Positions 1 to 10,969 of a DNA stretch of 64,000 nucleotides are shown piece by piece. The DNA is from Epiperipatus broadwayi. Its lineage: Eukaryota; Onychophora; Udeonychophora; Euonychophora; Peripatidae. The stretch lies in the NCBI GenBank assembly GCA_028023455.1, contig JAQFVV010000022.1, positions 12,171,100 through 12,235,099 of the forward strand. The letters run 5' to 3'. The notes under the pieces were generated by a model. That model did no database searches and was not told the origin of the DNA. It worked only from the letters and a program-made list of their open reading frames with translations. The position numbers were made by a program, and so were the translations under genes. Position 1 is the first letter of the stretch, and every line of letters begins with the position of its first letter.

Positions 1-150
1 AAATAAAATAATGAGTGTGCTAATAGCTCTAACAAGCTTTATCGATAAATACCACAAGAGAAAGCATTTAAAGATCTATATCTAGAAAATTATCCCCATC
101 CCTAAACCGGTTTCAAGCTATTGGGTCTCCTCAGTGAGTCGCTAAGATAA
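1..150 (-). repeat. Family-1 hammerhead retroelement, truncated copy at window edge
   Basis: Shares with 30515-31250 the GCTAAT-AGCTCT-AACAAGCTTT block, the ACAAGAGAAAGCATT block and the ribozyme segment. Read on the minus strand, 91-140 shows CTGAGGA, a degraded stem II, GAAAC, a two-base loop and GTT, then a GGGATGGGGA block. Stem II has one mismatch and stem I is weak, so this looks like a decayed ribozyme. The copy may extend left of coordinate 1. Confidence 0.6.
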
Positions 151-881
151 AGTCAAGTCACGTGATATGTGATTTTATTTATTAATATGGTTTCTAGAAA
201 CATAAACAAGTATTAAAAGAAAACTAATTAAAATTTGTATATATTATTTTTTATGCTGTATTTTATTACAGTGTAATTTTTTTAACATAAATATATTCAA
301 GAGTAAATAGAAAAAAATATTTGTATAAATGATAACTCTTGCCAAAATAATAGATCATCACATTCAAATTACAGAAATCCAATTTAACACTGTACATAGG
401 TGTACATATATATCTTCATCCATTATCAATCTACTGGATGATAAAGGTCTCTCCAAGATTGACTCAAATTCTTTTGACTCATAGTTTTTCTTTTTAACAG
501 TGCTGCAGCAAACTTCTACTCTATTCATTTCACAAGTGGTCTCTTTTGAGGTATTTTATAATCTTTTATAATAAATTGAAAACTTCAGTTACCTGATTAT
601 TTTCCTGCTCAATTTAATTCCAGACTTAATTATTTCAGTGATGTCAATAATATTTTTTTATTTCTCTATTTATTTTATATTTTCAATCTCTTCTTGTTAC
701 TTCCCATACTCCATTGTAATAATAATAAGCAGCCACTCAAAAAAAAGTATGGCCATTCCAACTCAAAACAAACAAACAAAAAAAAACAGAGGGGGGGACG
801 GACTCTAAAAATGAGTTTTGTGATGAGTATATAAACCAATCTGTGAATCACAAATTTTCTATTTACTTGTTACTTTACAGT
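151..881. other. AT-rich non-coding DNA
   Basis: No supported gene. Contains poly-A/T runs and a G-run near 789-797. I see no splice-bounded open exon here. Confidence 0.5.
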
Positions 882-1130
882 GTTGCCTTTTAGTTTCCTC
901 AGCAGAAAACCTTTCTTTTTGAAATACTTCAACACCATGTCTAATTGTAGCTTTCCAATGCATTCCATTCTCTGCCATATTTTCCCAATGTTAACAATTG
1001 ACACTATGCTTCTTTAGAATATCTTTGCGATAATCCTTATAATGTATACGGGGTCTATATCTCCTACAAAATCCATATTCAAGTTCACCATAAAACACCC
1101 TTTAGCCCTCAGTCACAGGATATGTTCATA
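882..1130 (-). pseudogene. LINE ORF2 C-terminal relic
   Basis: Minus-strand translation gives FYGELEYGF, then RRYRPRIHYKDYRKDILKKH, then an in-frame stop, then HWENMAENGMHWKATIRHG and EVFQKERFSAEETKR. This matches the widespread LINE C-terminal tail pattern (YGEL-x-G-x-R-x2-RP-x-x-RYKD ... WE-x2-A-x-DR-x-WR-x-x-I-x-x-G). In intact elements the tail follows the reverse transcriptase. Only the tail survives; no RT motifs are visible upstream on this strand and one stop interrupts it, so it is a dead 5'-truncated fragment. The family pattern is recalled knowledge; the exact clade cannot be set from this fragment. Confidence 0.6.
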
Positions 1131-2159
1131 CTAGATAGAAAATAATTCTTCCTTCAACAATTTTGTAATATTCTATATATATACAAAAAAAAAATAATCA
1201 AGGAACTGACATTTGATAAAATGAAAAGCAGAGTTATGAATACTTTCTAAATGTAAATTTAAATATAATTTATTGTCATATTGTTAGTTTGAAAACAAAT
1301 TATATGTTACTTCTTTTTCTTTTTTAATAAAATTATCTAAGTAGTTTGGAGGGGTGGGTATGTGTGTTAAAATATGTTTATTCTTTATGCTAATTGTGTT
1401 ATTTTATGAAATATATATTGTGTATTAATAATCTAGTCTATTTTTTAGATGAATTTACAGTGTTTTACATTTCCTAATCCTATGTTTACATTTTTTTTTA
1501 TGCAAGATATAATAAATAAAATTGATTTTTAAATATATAACATCTGCTTGATATTGTTACTATTAACAGTAAATTAGAAAAAAAATCTTAACAAAAAATA
1601 AATAAATACAATTTTAAATGAAATGTAATTAAAAAATTTTAAACTAAAAAAAAATAATTATCATTATTTATAGCTTATAAAAACAATAAAATAAAATGAC
1701 AAAACATGTAGCAAAGCTATTTTAAGTTCAATCTGATAAAAGATAAAATTTTAAAAATTCTAAAAATGGACTTTGTTGTGAGAAAGAAAAACTATTGTAG
1801 TTATTTATAGTAGATATAACTATTCAAAATAAAATTTCAAAAACATCCAAAACAAGTTTTTAAGATTAGGGAAGTAGAAAATACTAGTTCAAGATATAGT
1901 GCCTTATCTAATTTATATACAGACAATCAACTAAATACAAGTCATAATAGAACAGTAAATTGGGATTGTTTGTATATTCCACTTATGAATAAATGTCAGA
2001 TATTTCATACATTGCTGTTCTTAATCAAAAACAAGAGTTGTTTCAAAGAGAATCTTTAAATTTATCTTGATTATGTATCCACAAAAATATAGAAGATATA
2101 CCTGTTCGCAAGCCTAACTACTTCCAAAATGAATCTTTAGTCAAATCCTTTATAAGATT

Positions 2160-2167
2160 ATTTTTTA
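2160..2167. repeat. Left target-site duplication of the 2.4-kb hAT-like element
   Basis: ATTTTTTA directly abuts the left TIR; the identical octamer abuts the right TIR at 4574-4581. Confidence 0.75.
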
Positions 2168-2307
2168 GGTGCTGATATAGTACACGCTCGGTGGCCATTT
2201 TGAATTTTAGAACACCCAAAAACACTGCTGGCACATGCAAGCGATAAATGACATTGACTAGAAACACTCAGTTTTCAAAAAAATAAATCGCCTAAGGCAC
2301 TACAAAT

Positions 2308-2537
2308 AATTGGTAATTTATTCCGAAAATATTGCAAAAACGAAAATATAATTGACCTGCTTTTCATTAATATTTAAAAAATAAAAAAACTGAAATATAA
2401 AAGGTTTGTGTTTATGTGTTCATATGATTTGAAAATGGGTATAAAAGATGAGTTTTGATACAAAACCTTTGGTCTTTAGTTTTTTTATTTTTTAAATATT
2501 AATGAAAAGCAATATTTTCGGAATAAATTACCAATTA
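2308..2537. repeat. Inverted repeat nested inside the hAT-like element
   Basis: The arm starting AATTGGTAATTTATTCCG at 2308 returns as its complement ending at 2537; further inside, TTTTCATTAATATTT / AAATATTAATGAAAA and the AAAGGTTTTGT region also pair. It lies just inside the left TIR and could be an older MITE captured by the element. Confidence 0.65.
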
Positions 2538-3479
2538 ATTTTACTTGCATCTTCTTTAAAGTGTTAAAACTTAAATCTTAAAACTAATACATGTATCAAC
2601 ACACATATATATACGAGTAGAAATTATGACTTGTAATTTATTACAGTGCGATTATATTTTTAAATCATTAATTTATTATAAATTTTTTTATAATAAATTT
2701 TACCCTTCTATTGCATTGGCTTACTAGTTAGTTAGGCTTGAGGCATAAAAGTCCATTAGTTTGTTTACAGCTGTTTTTAAAATTTGAAAGTTTTGCTTTC
2801 TATTATTAAACTTCTTAACTTAGCACTTTAATCTTAGTAAGACGAAAGGGAATCCCTGATCATCATTCTTAGAAATTATCTTACGTCACACATACCTGGT
2901 TTAATTTGTGTGAGACCCAAGCACAGTTTTAAAAATAAATTTGAAAGAGACCATGTCAAGCTGCGATATTACCTGAGTAAATTAATTTTACTGGCGTCTT
3001 CTTTAAAATAATAAACTTAAATCTTAAAAATATAATTTGTTAATGGCTTTGCGTGGATGAGAAACTGATCCAGAAAGTTGGTAGTATTTTTAAAATTCTT
3101 AAAATATTGGCAAAAAATTATTTAAATAAATGCTAACTGTAATATGTAATAATATGTCTATTATTAAGATTTGTGATTTATTATTATAACTCTTAGTTAG
3201 AGGGATAATCCCAAAGCCAAATGTAAAATATATATTTTTAAAAATAAGTTAATTAGGTTTTTTTATTTGTTGATACTCCACGAAATAGTGTTGAAAGTGA
3301 AATTCCCACCATTTGAGATTTAGCAATAAAATTTTTAAATATTATTTTTTTAAATTATAATACTGATTTTTGAAATTTAGTGTATACTGTTGAAAGACCG
3401 GAGTAAGTTTTTGAAAGTTATACCCTATATATTACATATATAGACACATATATATAAGCCTGTGTGTTTCAGCTATAAA

Positions 3480-4330
3480 GGGTTTTTGTAAATATCATTT
3501 ACGATTTTTTTTTAAAAATGTCTTAACATAAGTTAATTTTTTTGAGATTTACTATTACAATGTTTGATTATCACTCTATAAATTAGCGTTTTTGGTTTAT
3601 TTTAAAGTATTTTTTAATTTTTTTAATTTTCAATGTTCACTTCTTTTTCTTACCGCACTTTTTTTCATATAAGCACCTTAGGTTATTTAATGTAATGTTA
3701 CAATCCAATGTTTGAGTTATAGCATTATAGTTTTTAAATATTGTTTTTTTTTAAAATTATAATACTGATTTAGTATATACTGTTGAAGACAGGAATAAGC
3801 TTTCTTTTTGCAAATAGCATTTATGATTTTTTTTTTTTAAATGCCTTAACATACGTTAATTTTTTGAGATTTACTACTACAATGCTAGGATTTATAATTT
3901 TTTAATTTTTTGATATTTACTATTACAATGCTTGGATTTATAGCATTTTTGATTTTTCTTTTCCAGCACTTTTTTTCCATTGTAGCATTTTAGGCTGTTT
4001 AATGTTACGTTACAATGTTTGATTTATAGCATTATAGTTTTTAAATATTGTTTTTTAAAATACTGATTTAGTATATACTTTTTAAGACGGGAATAAGCTT
4101 TCTTTTTGCAAATAGCATTTATGATTTTTTTTTTTTAAATGCCTTAACATATATTAATTTTTTGAGATTTACTATTACAATGCTTGGATTTATAGCGTTT
4201 TTGATTTTTTAATTTTTTGAGATTTACTATTACAATGCTTGGATTTATAGCGTTTTTGATTTTTTCATTTTTTGAGATTTACTATTACAATGCTTGGATT
4301 TATAGCATTTTTTTTTAATTGTACTGCCTC
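3480..4330. repeat. Tandem and higher-order repeats inside the hAT-like element
   Basis: A 55-bp unit built around GAGATTTACTATTACAATGC occurs three times in phase (starts near 4164, 4219, 4274), with degenerate copies near 3546, 3866 and 3912. A higher-order duplication of about 298 bp is also visible: the AAGCTTTCTTTTTGCAAATA block recurs at 3797 and 4095. This satellite-like expansion accounts for much of the interior. Confidence 0.75.
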
Positions 4331-4581
4331 AGGCTATTTAAGTCCCCCGTGTTCCTCTTTCCCAGCATTGTTTTGAGTGTGATGCCTTGGGCTATTTAAT
4401 TTCCACGTTACTTTCTTGTCTCCTCCCATTTTTATTTATAGTGCCTTAGGCGATTTATTTTTTTGAAAACTGAGTGTTTCTAGTCAATGTCATTTATCGC
4501 TTGCATGTGCCAGCAGTGTTTTTGGGTATTTTAAAATTCAAAATGGCCACTGAGCGCGTACTATATCAGCACCATTTTTTA

Positions 4582-5546
4582 TTTGTATGTATACAAAAAT
4601 TATGTTCTTTTATAACCTAATATTAATGAAATGATACTTTACTTCTAGGATATTTTTCAATGCTAACTAATGATGCATTTGACATTACACAAGCTTTTCA
4701 CATAGCATCACATGAAATTTTGACATTGTCACATTTCTCATAGAAAATTTGCTAAAATTTAAGGAGAAATTTGACATACATATATTATCATAAAATGGAA
4801 ATAAACTTCTTTTTTTGCACATAAATAAATAAATAATTAAACCAATAAAAATTATACAGTAACAAATATTATATTACTTAATATAAAAGAAGCCTTTTTG
4901 CCAACATTTTATTACTTACCTTCCTTAGTATAGCATATATATATATTATTATAACGATTTCACAGATATTTATATTATAGTGACATCTAGACGGGTTTTT
5001 TTTTTAGAATTATAACTTTTTTCTCTTTCCTTCCATCTTCTCATATGTTTTTATATACATTACACAGCAATAAAAAAAATATTATTATGCACTAATAACC
5101 TACAGACAAACTAAAAGTAATGATGTTTTTTTTTTAAATTTTCTATTTATATTTTATTATTTATCAATAATATAGATTTATGTAAATATATGCCAGTACT
5201 TTTTACAATCACATATATGTTACATACACACACTTCTATTTACAAATGTATATTAATTATAAGGCACATACATCTATACATACATTTTTACATTTAAAGA
5301 ATATTATACAAATTTTTATACTTGTACATAACTTTTCATCGATGTTTATAATGGATATGCATGTATAAATATTTGTATAATACTATATATGTGTAGAGAT
5401 GTGTGTGTACATGTCTGTGAATCAAAAATGGTATATTTTATTTTTAAATAGATGTTTATGTGTTTGTAAAGAAAAGATATATATTAATGATATATAATAA
5501 TTTAAAATATAATAGGAAGAAAAAAACAATTTTAGGTACTTTGGTA
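4582..5546. other. AT-rich non-coding DNA
   Basis: No gene supported. The segment near 4890-4930 resembles 28560-28600 (GCCAACATTTTATTACT against GCCAATATTTTATTACT), so it is probably part of a dispersed repeat. Confidence 0.45.
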
Positions 5547-5815
5547 TTAGACCTGCAACACAGAACATGTATTAGACTTGCTGCGCCTTTTTACATTCGT
5601 ATCAATCTGCTGATAACTTTGTAATCTGACCAAAATAACATGTACAAGAATCTTGTACATGACATTTTTCGCAAAATTTGCAAAAAAAAAAAATAGTAAT
5701 GTGTACACAGATCTTATACATGATATTTTCGCAAGATTTACAAAGTTATGGGTAGGTTGATATGAATGTGAAAAGGCACAGGAAGTCTAATACATGCTCT
5801 GTGTTGCAGGACTAA
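5547..5815. mobile_element. MITE with 58-bp TIRs and TA target duplication
   Basis: The arms begin TTAGACCTGCAACACAGA at 5547 and end with the complement of TTAGTCCTGCAACACAGA at 5815. The termini pair over nearly 60 bp and further inward, where the CTTGTACATGACATTTT block has an inverted partner. A TA dinucleotide flanks each side (5545-5546, 5816-5817), typical of Tc1/mariner-type or related MITEs. At 269 bp there is no coding capacity. Confidence 0.75.
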
Positions 5816-5829
5816 TAAAAATAACTAAA

Positions 5830-6240
5830 AATATAAAAAATAATATTAAAAACAGCATTTTAAAACAAATTTTGAGAAACAAATGGATATTAAAAAGATA
5901 ATTTTAAAACAATTTTGAGGAACAAACGGATATTAAAAAGATCAATTTTTAAAGTATAAAAAAATATTAAAAACAGTATTTTAAAACAAATTTTGAGAAA
6001 CAAATGGATATTAAAAAGACGATTTTAAAACAATTTTTAAGGATAAATGGATATTAAAAAGACCGATTTTTAAAGTATTAAAAAAATAATATTAAAAACA
6101 GCATTTTAAAACAAATTTTGAGAAACAAATGGATATTAAAAAGTCGATTTAAAAAACAATTTTTAAGGAATAAATGGATATTCAAAATTACCATTTTTAA
6201 AGTATAAAAAATATTAAAAACTGCACTTCAAAAAAAATTT
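5830..6240. repeat. Minisatellite, unit about 121-125 bp, about 3.3 copies
   Basis: The block ACAGCATTTTAAAACAAATT recurs with small changes at about 5852, 5973, 6098 and 6220. Each unit also contains two diverged half-units sharing ATGGATATTAAAAAG. Non-coding. Confidence 0.8.
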
Positions 6241-7215
6241 ATACGACTTTCACACTAATGACTTTAAAATGTGTAACATATATAAATCAATATTAAAAAC
6301 ATTTTAAACCTAAAAAAAAATGATTTGCAATCTTAAATAAATAATGCCATCACACAAAAAAATGTTAAATTAAGTACACACAAAACAATCACTAAATTAT
6401 AATTTTTTTAAATATTATTTACAAAAACACATAAAACACACACATATGCTACTTACCATGCAATATATGGCAGGAATTGTCGCATTGAAGCCACAAATTT
6501 GATATTTACTTCTAACATGCATAAAATGGAGATTTGAACTGAAAAATTTCCCCCCAAAATGGAATTGTATTGAACACATGATTGCACAGAGTATGCTGGG
6601 ATTCCGCACAGAAGTGCTAATAAACTTTTTTTTTTTAAAGGAAGAAAACAAAAAAAAAATACACAAAAAAGAAAAAAAATATTAATGTAAGACTTTTATT
6701 AAATATTTATCCTGTTGCCAGAAAGAAATCTGGACAATAACTAAAAATGTCGAAATATTACAAAAAAAAAAAAGACCCATTGATAAATATAAACACGATT
6801 TCAACGAGATCAAATCATATCGCAGGGATTATTTTCTTTCAATTTGATATCAGTGCAAGATTACTCCTTTATTGCGGATGTGAAAAGGCCTCCTATCTCC
6901 ACTACATTGCATGTCTAATACCAAAGTAACCAATTTTATCTTGTCAGACTTATTTTAAATGCATAATATATATTTTTGTATTGCATTGCTGTATAATGTA
7001 TATGCAAAAAATGAGAGAAGAAAAAAAATCTAAATGCTGAAATGTATAATAATTTGTAATTGTTCACAATAATACATTTGTTATGCTGAGGAGGATAATA
7101 AAATATTGCTAAAAGAAGATTTTGGATTTTAAATGATACAATTTTTATTGTTGTATAATATTTTTCATTTTTATTTATTTATAAACATAAAGAAATATGT
7201 TGTAAACAAATTTAT
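6241..7215. other. AT-rich non-coding DNA with one splice-bounded open stretch
   Basis: On the minus strand 6457-6538 (82 bp) lies between an AATTTTTCAG acceptor and a GTAAGTAGC donor and is open in two frames. Neither open frame matches the phase left by the 8805-8853 exon, so it is not called as an exon. Confidence 0.4.
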
Positions 7216-7463
7216 GTGTGAATCATTTTCATAAAAATTAGCTTCAAATGTGTTTTAGCAGTTGATATTGTTAGGGAACTATCAATTATCGTTGATAATC
7301 CCAAGCTAGTCATTTTTATTCTATTGATCATTAAAAGCTATTAGTGAAAAATAGAATAAAAAATAGTTTGGCCTCAGGAATTGCAGTGATAATTGATGAA
7401 TTCCTAGCAATATCAATTGCTGAAACATATTTGGAGCTAATTTACAAGAAAATGAGCCCACAC
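7216..7463. mobile_element. Foldback MITE, about 248 bp
   Basis: The two halves pair along almost their full length: GTGTGAATCATTTTC at the left against the complement of GTGTGGGCTCATTTTC at the right, then AAATTAGCT, TCAATTATC and the TTTTTATTCTATT block near the centre. No target duplication is certain and there is no ORF. Confidence 0.65.
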
Positions 7464-8804
7464 TTTGATTTATTTCTATCATAAATCCATGAAAAATTTA
7501 AATCAAAAGATATTTTTATCTACTTTGTTAAAAAATGGAACCAAAGGATCTATACCTTAATTAAGATTGTTGCTGTATAATAAAACTTAAATGCTAATGC
7601 AACTTAGTGATCACTGTAACTAATGAAATCCTCAAAGCAGCCATCATGAAAAGATCTCTATGAGATCAAATCATTTCCAAATTTTTGAATCTAGAAATAC
7701 TGTACAATAACTTTAAGTGACTCATTAATTAAGAAATACAATATGTTATTCATCAGGATGTGACCAAAATTTATCTTTTCCCATTTTAGTGTCAGAGAAG
7801 AAAATATCATTTGAATTAATAAATTGTTCACACAAATAATAACATTTGTATAAACAATGTACCTCTTGCATACCATTTTAATGATAAAATAGTATTGACA
7901 TAGTGAAGTTTTTATTTGAATCATAGATTCAACAACAAATAAATAAAAATTGGAAACAATGTAAAACAGATAAAAACAATGTATAAGTCAACAAAAAAAT
8001 ATGCCAGTCTTTTAAGTAACTGGAGTTCAAATAGTTCATACTGATACCAATTTTTATAGCATTATAAATAAAATAAAAAAGTAATAAGAAGATATAAAGA
8101 AGGTTATAAATAGCCCATTGCAGAGTAAAAGACTTTCTAATAGTTCTTATAAAAAAAATTGTGAAGGAACTACTCAACATATTTGCTGTGCACAGAATGG
8201 AATGCTGAGAGTTTGTGTAGTTGTTCATTCTTATTTTACGTTCTAAAAATAAATAGACAACCTTTTACCAACCAATATCAATTGCTTAACTAGATTGATC
8301 ATGGAATAGTTGCTTAGAAAAAAAATCCTAAGCCCGATACTTTTCAAGTTTTACCTGGCCTGATCAAACCCAAATGATAAGTATGGCAGATGGATGTGAT
8401 ATGAATGTATTATAAGTGTAGAGATAGCAGCAGGATACATAGTAATAAATTTAAATAATACATACAAAAATAAATTTCTAAACATTTCTCACATTTAAAC
8501 TAATCATAAATTACTAATTATAATCACCAATCTTTCTGAGCTTACATTTATGAATCAAGAGTGCTCCCTTTTTTTAATTCTAAAGACAAAATATAAACTT
8601 TGATATCAAAATTTGATTGTATAAAGTTAGGTGAAGAATGAAAATTCTAGGAAATGAATGCAGCAAAAGAAGGCAAATATGCCAAAAATCAATTTTTGAA
8701 ATTTGACTATGCTGCCATCTAGTGTCCAATGATTTACTCATTATGGCTATTAGAACTTGACTTAATATTATTATCTATTCATGCAGTACACAAATGTTAT
8801 TTAC
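7464..8804. other. AT-rich DNA, presumed intron of the minus-strand gene
   Basis: No coding evidence. The segment 8709-8730 contains GCCATCTAGTG, a short block also seen in the 9.3-kb, 11-kb and 59.5-kb repeats. A possible minus donor, CCAG followed by GTAAAACTTG near 8365, has no convincing acceptor. Confidence 0.4.
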
Positions 8805-8853
8805 CTGTGATGTGAGATCATCAAATCCAAATAAATTTCCAAAACTGAAACTC
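8805..8853 (-). CDS. Internal coding micro-exon (49 bp) of an unidentified minus-strand gene
   Basis: On the minus strand a polypyrimidine acceptor (TTTTTTTTCTATAG) precedes 49 bases that end CACAG and are followed by the donor GTAAATAAC. One base plus sixteen codons are open: (x)SFSFGNLFGFDDLTSQ; frame 0 has a stop. The exon needs a preceding exon ending after two bases of a codon, which is exactly what the ATG-TC first exon at 18894-18898 supplies. The joined start reads MSSFSFGNLFGFDDLTSQ. The exon ends in phase 0. Low-complexity aromatic/glycine residues do not identify a family and I do not recognise the protein. Chance open frames of this length occur in AT-rich DNA; strong splice sites and phase agreement raise confidence. 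Confidence 0.55.
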
Positions 8854-9329
8854 CTATAGAAAAAAAACAACATATTTTAAGTTAAGTAAAAAGTAATGAA
8901 GACCAAAGATTTATTCTAATTTTTATTGGATTAAGCCTTTGGGCTTCATTTCTTTAGGAACTTTTACATTAATAAATCATTAAACAATATTTAAAAATTA
9001 ACTTTCATGAATAAATTTAGCAAAAATTGAAGATAACTATTGTCAAAATGAGAATATTTCTGTATAGTAAAATTTAATGCTTTTAAATTTGAATATTTAT
9101 CTTTACATACTACTTGATTGTATTCAGAAATACTAGAATTACTTATAGTAAAAGGATTATTTGATCTTATAATTTAAGCTATCAAATTTACTTTATCTAA
9201 ACCAGGCAATTTCAATAATATACAGTTGGCAAGTAATGATGATATTCTATTGATATGATTATAATAGAATTTTAGATGGTAAATTATTAGAATAAAATGA
9301 AGTAATACATAAAAAATTTTTAAACCACT
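8854..9329. other. AT-rich DNA, presumed intron
   Basis: No feature beyond simple AT richness; lies between the micro-exon and the first large family-1 copy. Confidence 0.4.
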
Positions 9330-9766
9330 AAACATCACATGATCACCATCTCATGCGAGCACATAACTGTTAGTAAACAGGCAAAACCTCTCCATATAGT
9401 AGTGCCACCTTGTGCTAACCAGAGTAATCAATGGATGCCAGAAGGCTTGTGCATAAAATCCCTATCTGGTGCCTATTCATCCAATATCCCCAGACTAGTT
9501 TCTGGCTTGTGGCCTTCATCAGTGAGGAGCCTTGGATCTGAGAGCACTGCACCTAGATCTTAGGATCTAATGCAACCCTCCAGCAGCCACCTTTTATCTC
9601 TACTTCACTACAAAACTATGAGAATGAAATTGAAAACACAATAATATTTTCAATCTAAGCTCAATAGCTTATATAGTCATATGGGTCTGAACTCAGTTTA
9701 GCACCCATACATTTTGATGACTTTGGCTCTTTAACAACCATAGCCACCATTATCCTATTAGGCAAG
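9330..9766 (-). mobile_element. Family-1 hammerhead retroelement, copy A
   Basis: About 435 bp closely matching 10970-11365 (for example CCAGACTAGTTTCTGGCTTG, ACTGCACCTAGATCTTAGGA and TATGGGTCTGAACTCAGTT in both). The sense strand is minus, set by the hammerhead at 9486-9530. The lower end (AAACATCACATGATCACC) matches the start of the second unit at 11363 and of the 38218 copy. An ORF on the plus strand across it is a shadow. It is non-coding and depends on other machinery for retroposition. Confidence 0.75.
9486..9530 (-). ncRNA. Hammerhead ribozyme, type I layout (family 1, copy A)
   Basis: Minus strand: stem I 5' strand CTCCTCA, core CTGATGA, A, stem II GGC-CACAA-GCC, A, core GAAA with a two-bp stem III (AC-TA-GT), cleavage triplet GTC, then stem I 3' strand TGGGGA. 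Stem I pairs over six positions including one G-U. All invariant hammerhead positions (CUGANGA, GAAA, NUH) are present. Stem II is short, with an A-A at its base, so activity could be weak. Predicted cleavage is between 9493 and 9492 in minus orientation. Confidence 0.75.
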
Positions 9767-10559
9767 TATGATTCATTGGAAATATGAAATCTATCCTTCT
9801 GGCATGATTTCTCTGCAACTGATTATTTACTTTAAATATATATTTATTTATTTAAAATTTAGAAATATGTTTAAATTTATCTTACCAGGACATTTAACAA
9901 TTCAATATCTTGTAGCATAAAAAACTACTGATTAACCAATCAGAGAAATATAAATTCTTTTGTTATCTTTTTTTTTTCATGTCATAAAAAATAAATTTTA
10001 ATAGCAATGTTATATAGAGAGAAAGAGTAAAAAAATAAAAAATAAAGTACTATAAAGATGAGATTTAACATTTCCAAAATATTTTCTACATTTTTTAAAC
10101 AAACATTTGATTAAATAGTGAAGATACCAAAATATTAAATATACTCTTTACAAATGTAAGCTCATCTTAATCTGATGCCATTTTAATTCTTGAATTTGGA
10201 AATAGAAAAATACTCTTCTTAAGAAATCTTTGCAGTGGAATATTTTATGAGACTTAAATTGTTATAAAAATAATATTTTTTAATAAAAAGTAGATAAAAT
10301 TCAAGATGTAGATGTACATAATCATATTGAGTATTGTAACAGTTTAATAATCTTACTTTGAAGTATTTGTGGACATTTTAAATTTCATGTACTTCAAAAT
10401 CCATACAAATTAATTCCGTACTAAAAATAATAATCTATAAAACATGTAACAAAAATTAATATTTTTTATTAGTCATAGTGATTTGTATCAAAGATGTGAG
10501 GGCAGCACATTTGAAACATCAGATAAACTGTGGTAATTTGCTATTTATCAATAATAAAA

Positions 10560-10750
10560 ACAATAATAAAAATATTGTGGTCTGGGCTAAGTGATGAGTG
10601 TTTGTACAACACGAAATGTTCATCTTAGTGGTCATAGATTTTTGGTCTATTGTTTATGATTACATTTCTTCACAAGGTGTTAAAAGTGGATAGAAACCAG
10701 TCCCCACCTTGTGTGAGAGTGGTGTAGTGAAATTACACCAAGTAAATATT
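10560..10750 (+). repeat. Family-2 hammerhead-like repeat fragment
   Basis: Plus strand 10591-10617 reads GTGATGA, a perfect 5-bp stem II (GTGTT-TGTAC-AACAC), then GAAAT: a hammerhead core with its first C changed to G. Downstream CACAAGGTG (10673) pairs with CACCTTGTG (10708), enclosing GGATAGAAACCAGTC. The second part resembles 37844-37910 (GAAACCAGTC ... GAGAGTGGTGTAGTG), so this is a copy of the 37648-37912 element. Confidence 0.55.
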
Positions 10751-10956
10751 ATATAACAGAAATGCTTATATCTTTGTAAAATTAGTTGATTTAAACAATG
10801 CACATAATAATGTTAGAGAATTTATTTAAAAGCAATATTTCTAAAACTGATATTTCATCAGAGAAAACAATCACATCATCATAAATTATATAACATATTC
10901 AAATAAATAATTTTCATTTAAATATAATCTGCAAAGTTCAACTTTAATTAAAAAGC

Positions 10957-10969
10957 TTAAATGTCTTAA
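10957..10969. repeat. Probable target-site duplication, left
   Basis: TTAAATGTCTTAA here and TTAAATGTCCTTAA at 11585-11598 flank the 10970-11584 insertion, differing by a single inserted base. Confidence 0.55.

Larger units (their letters stand above)
2168..4573. mobile_element. hAT-like non-autonomous DNA transposon (2.4 kb, long TIRs)
   Basis: The ends are inverted repeats of about 135-145 bp beginning GGTGCTGATATAGTAC (2168 onward, and the complement ending at 4573) with few mismatches. Both ends are flanked by the identical 8-bp direct repeat ATTTTTTA (2160-2167 and 4574-4581). An 8-bp duplication is typical of the hAT superfamily, though P elements also make 8 bp. No transposase ORF is present; the interior is AT-rich tandem repeat, so mobilisation would need a transposase supplied in trans. 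The near-identity of the TIRs suggests a fairly recent insertion. Confidence 0.8.

Noticed and set aside
4800-4990. Minus-strand exon ending at a GTAAGTAAT donor near 4918
   Set aside because: The upstream is an AT dinucleotide run and the segment resembles another repeat at 28.56 kb.
5830-6240. CRISPR-like array
   Set aside because: The units are contiguous 121-125 bp minisatellite repeats without unique spacers; eukaryotic context.
8360-8480. Minus-strand exon ending CCAG before GTAAAACTTG
   Set aside because: The only available acceptor gives a long AT-rich frame in the wrong phase.
9339-9563. 74-codon plus-strand ORF
   Set aside because: It lies on the antisense strand of the family-1 repeat and its ribozyme; no protein motif.
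9885-9928. Micro-exon-like minus segment (open FFMLQDIELLNVL, donor GTAAGATAA)
   Set aside because: Its phase does not fit between the first exon and the 8805-8853 exon, and the acceptor is poor.
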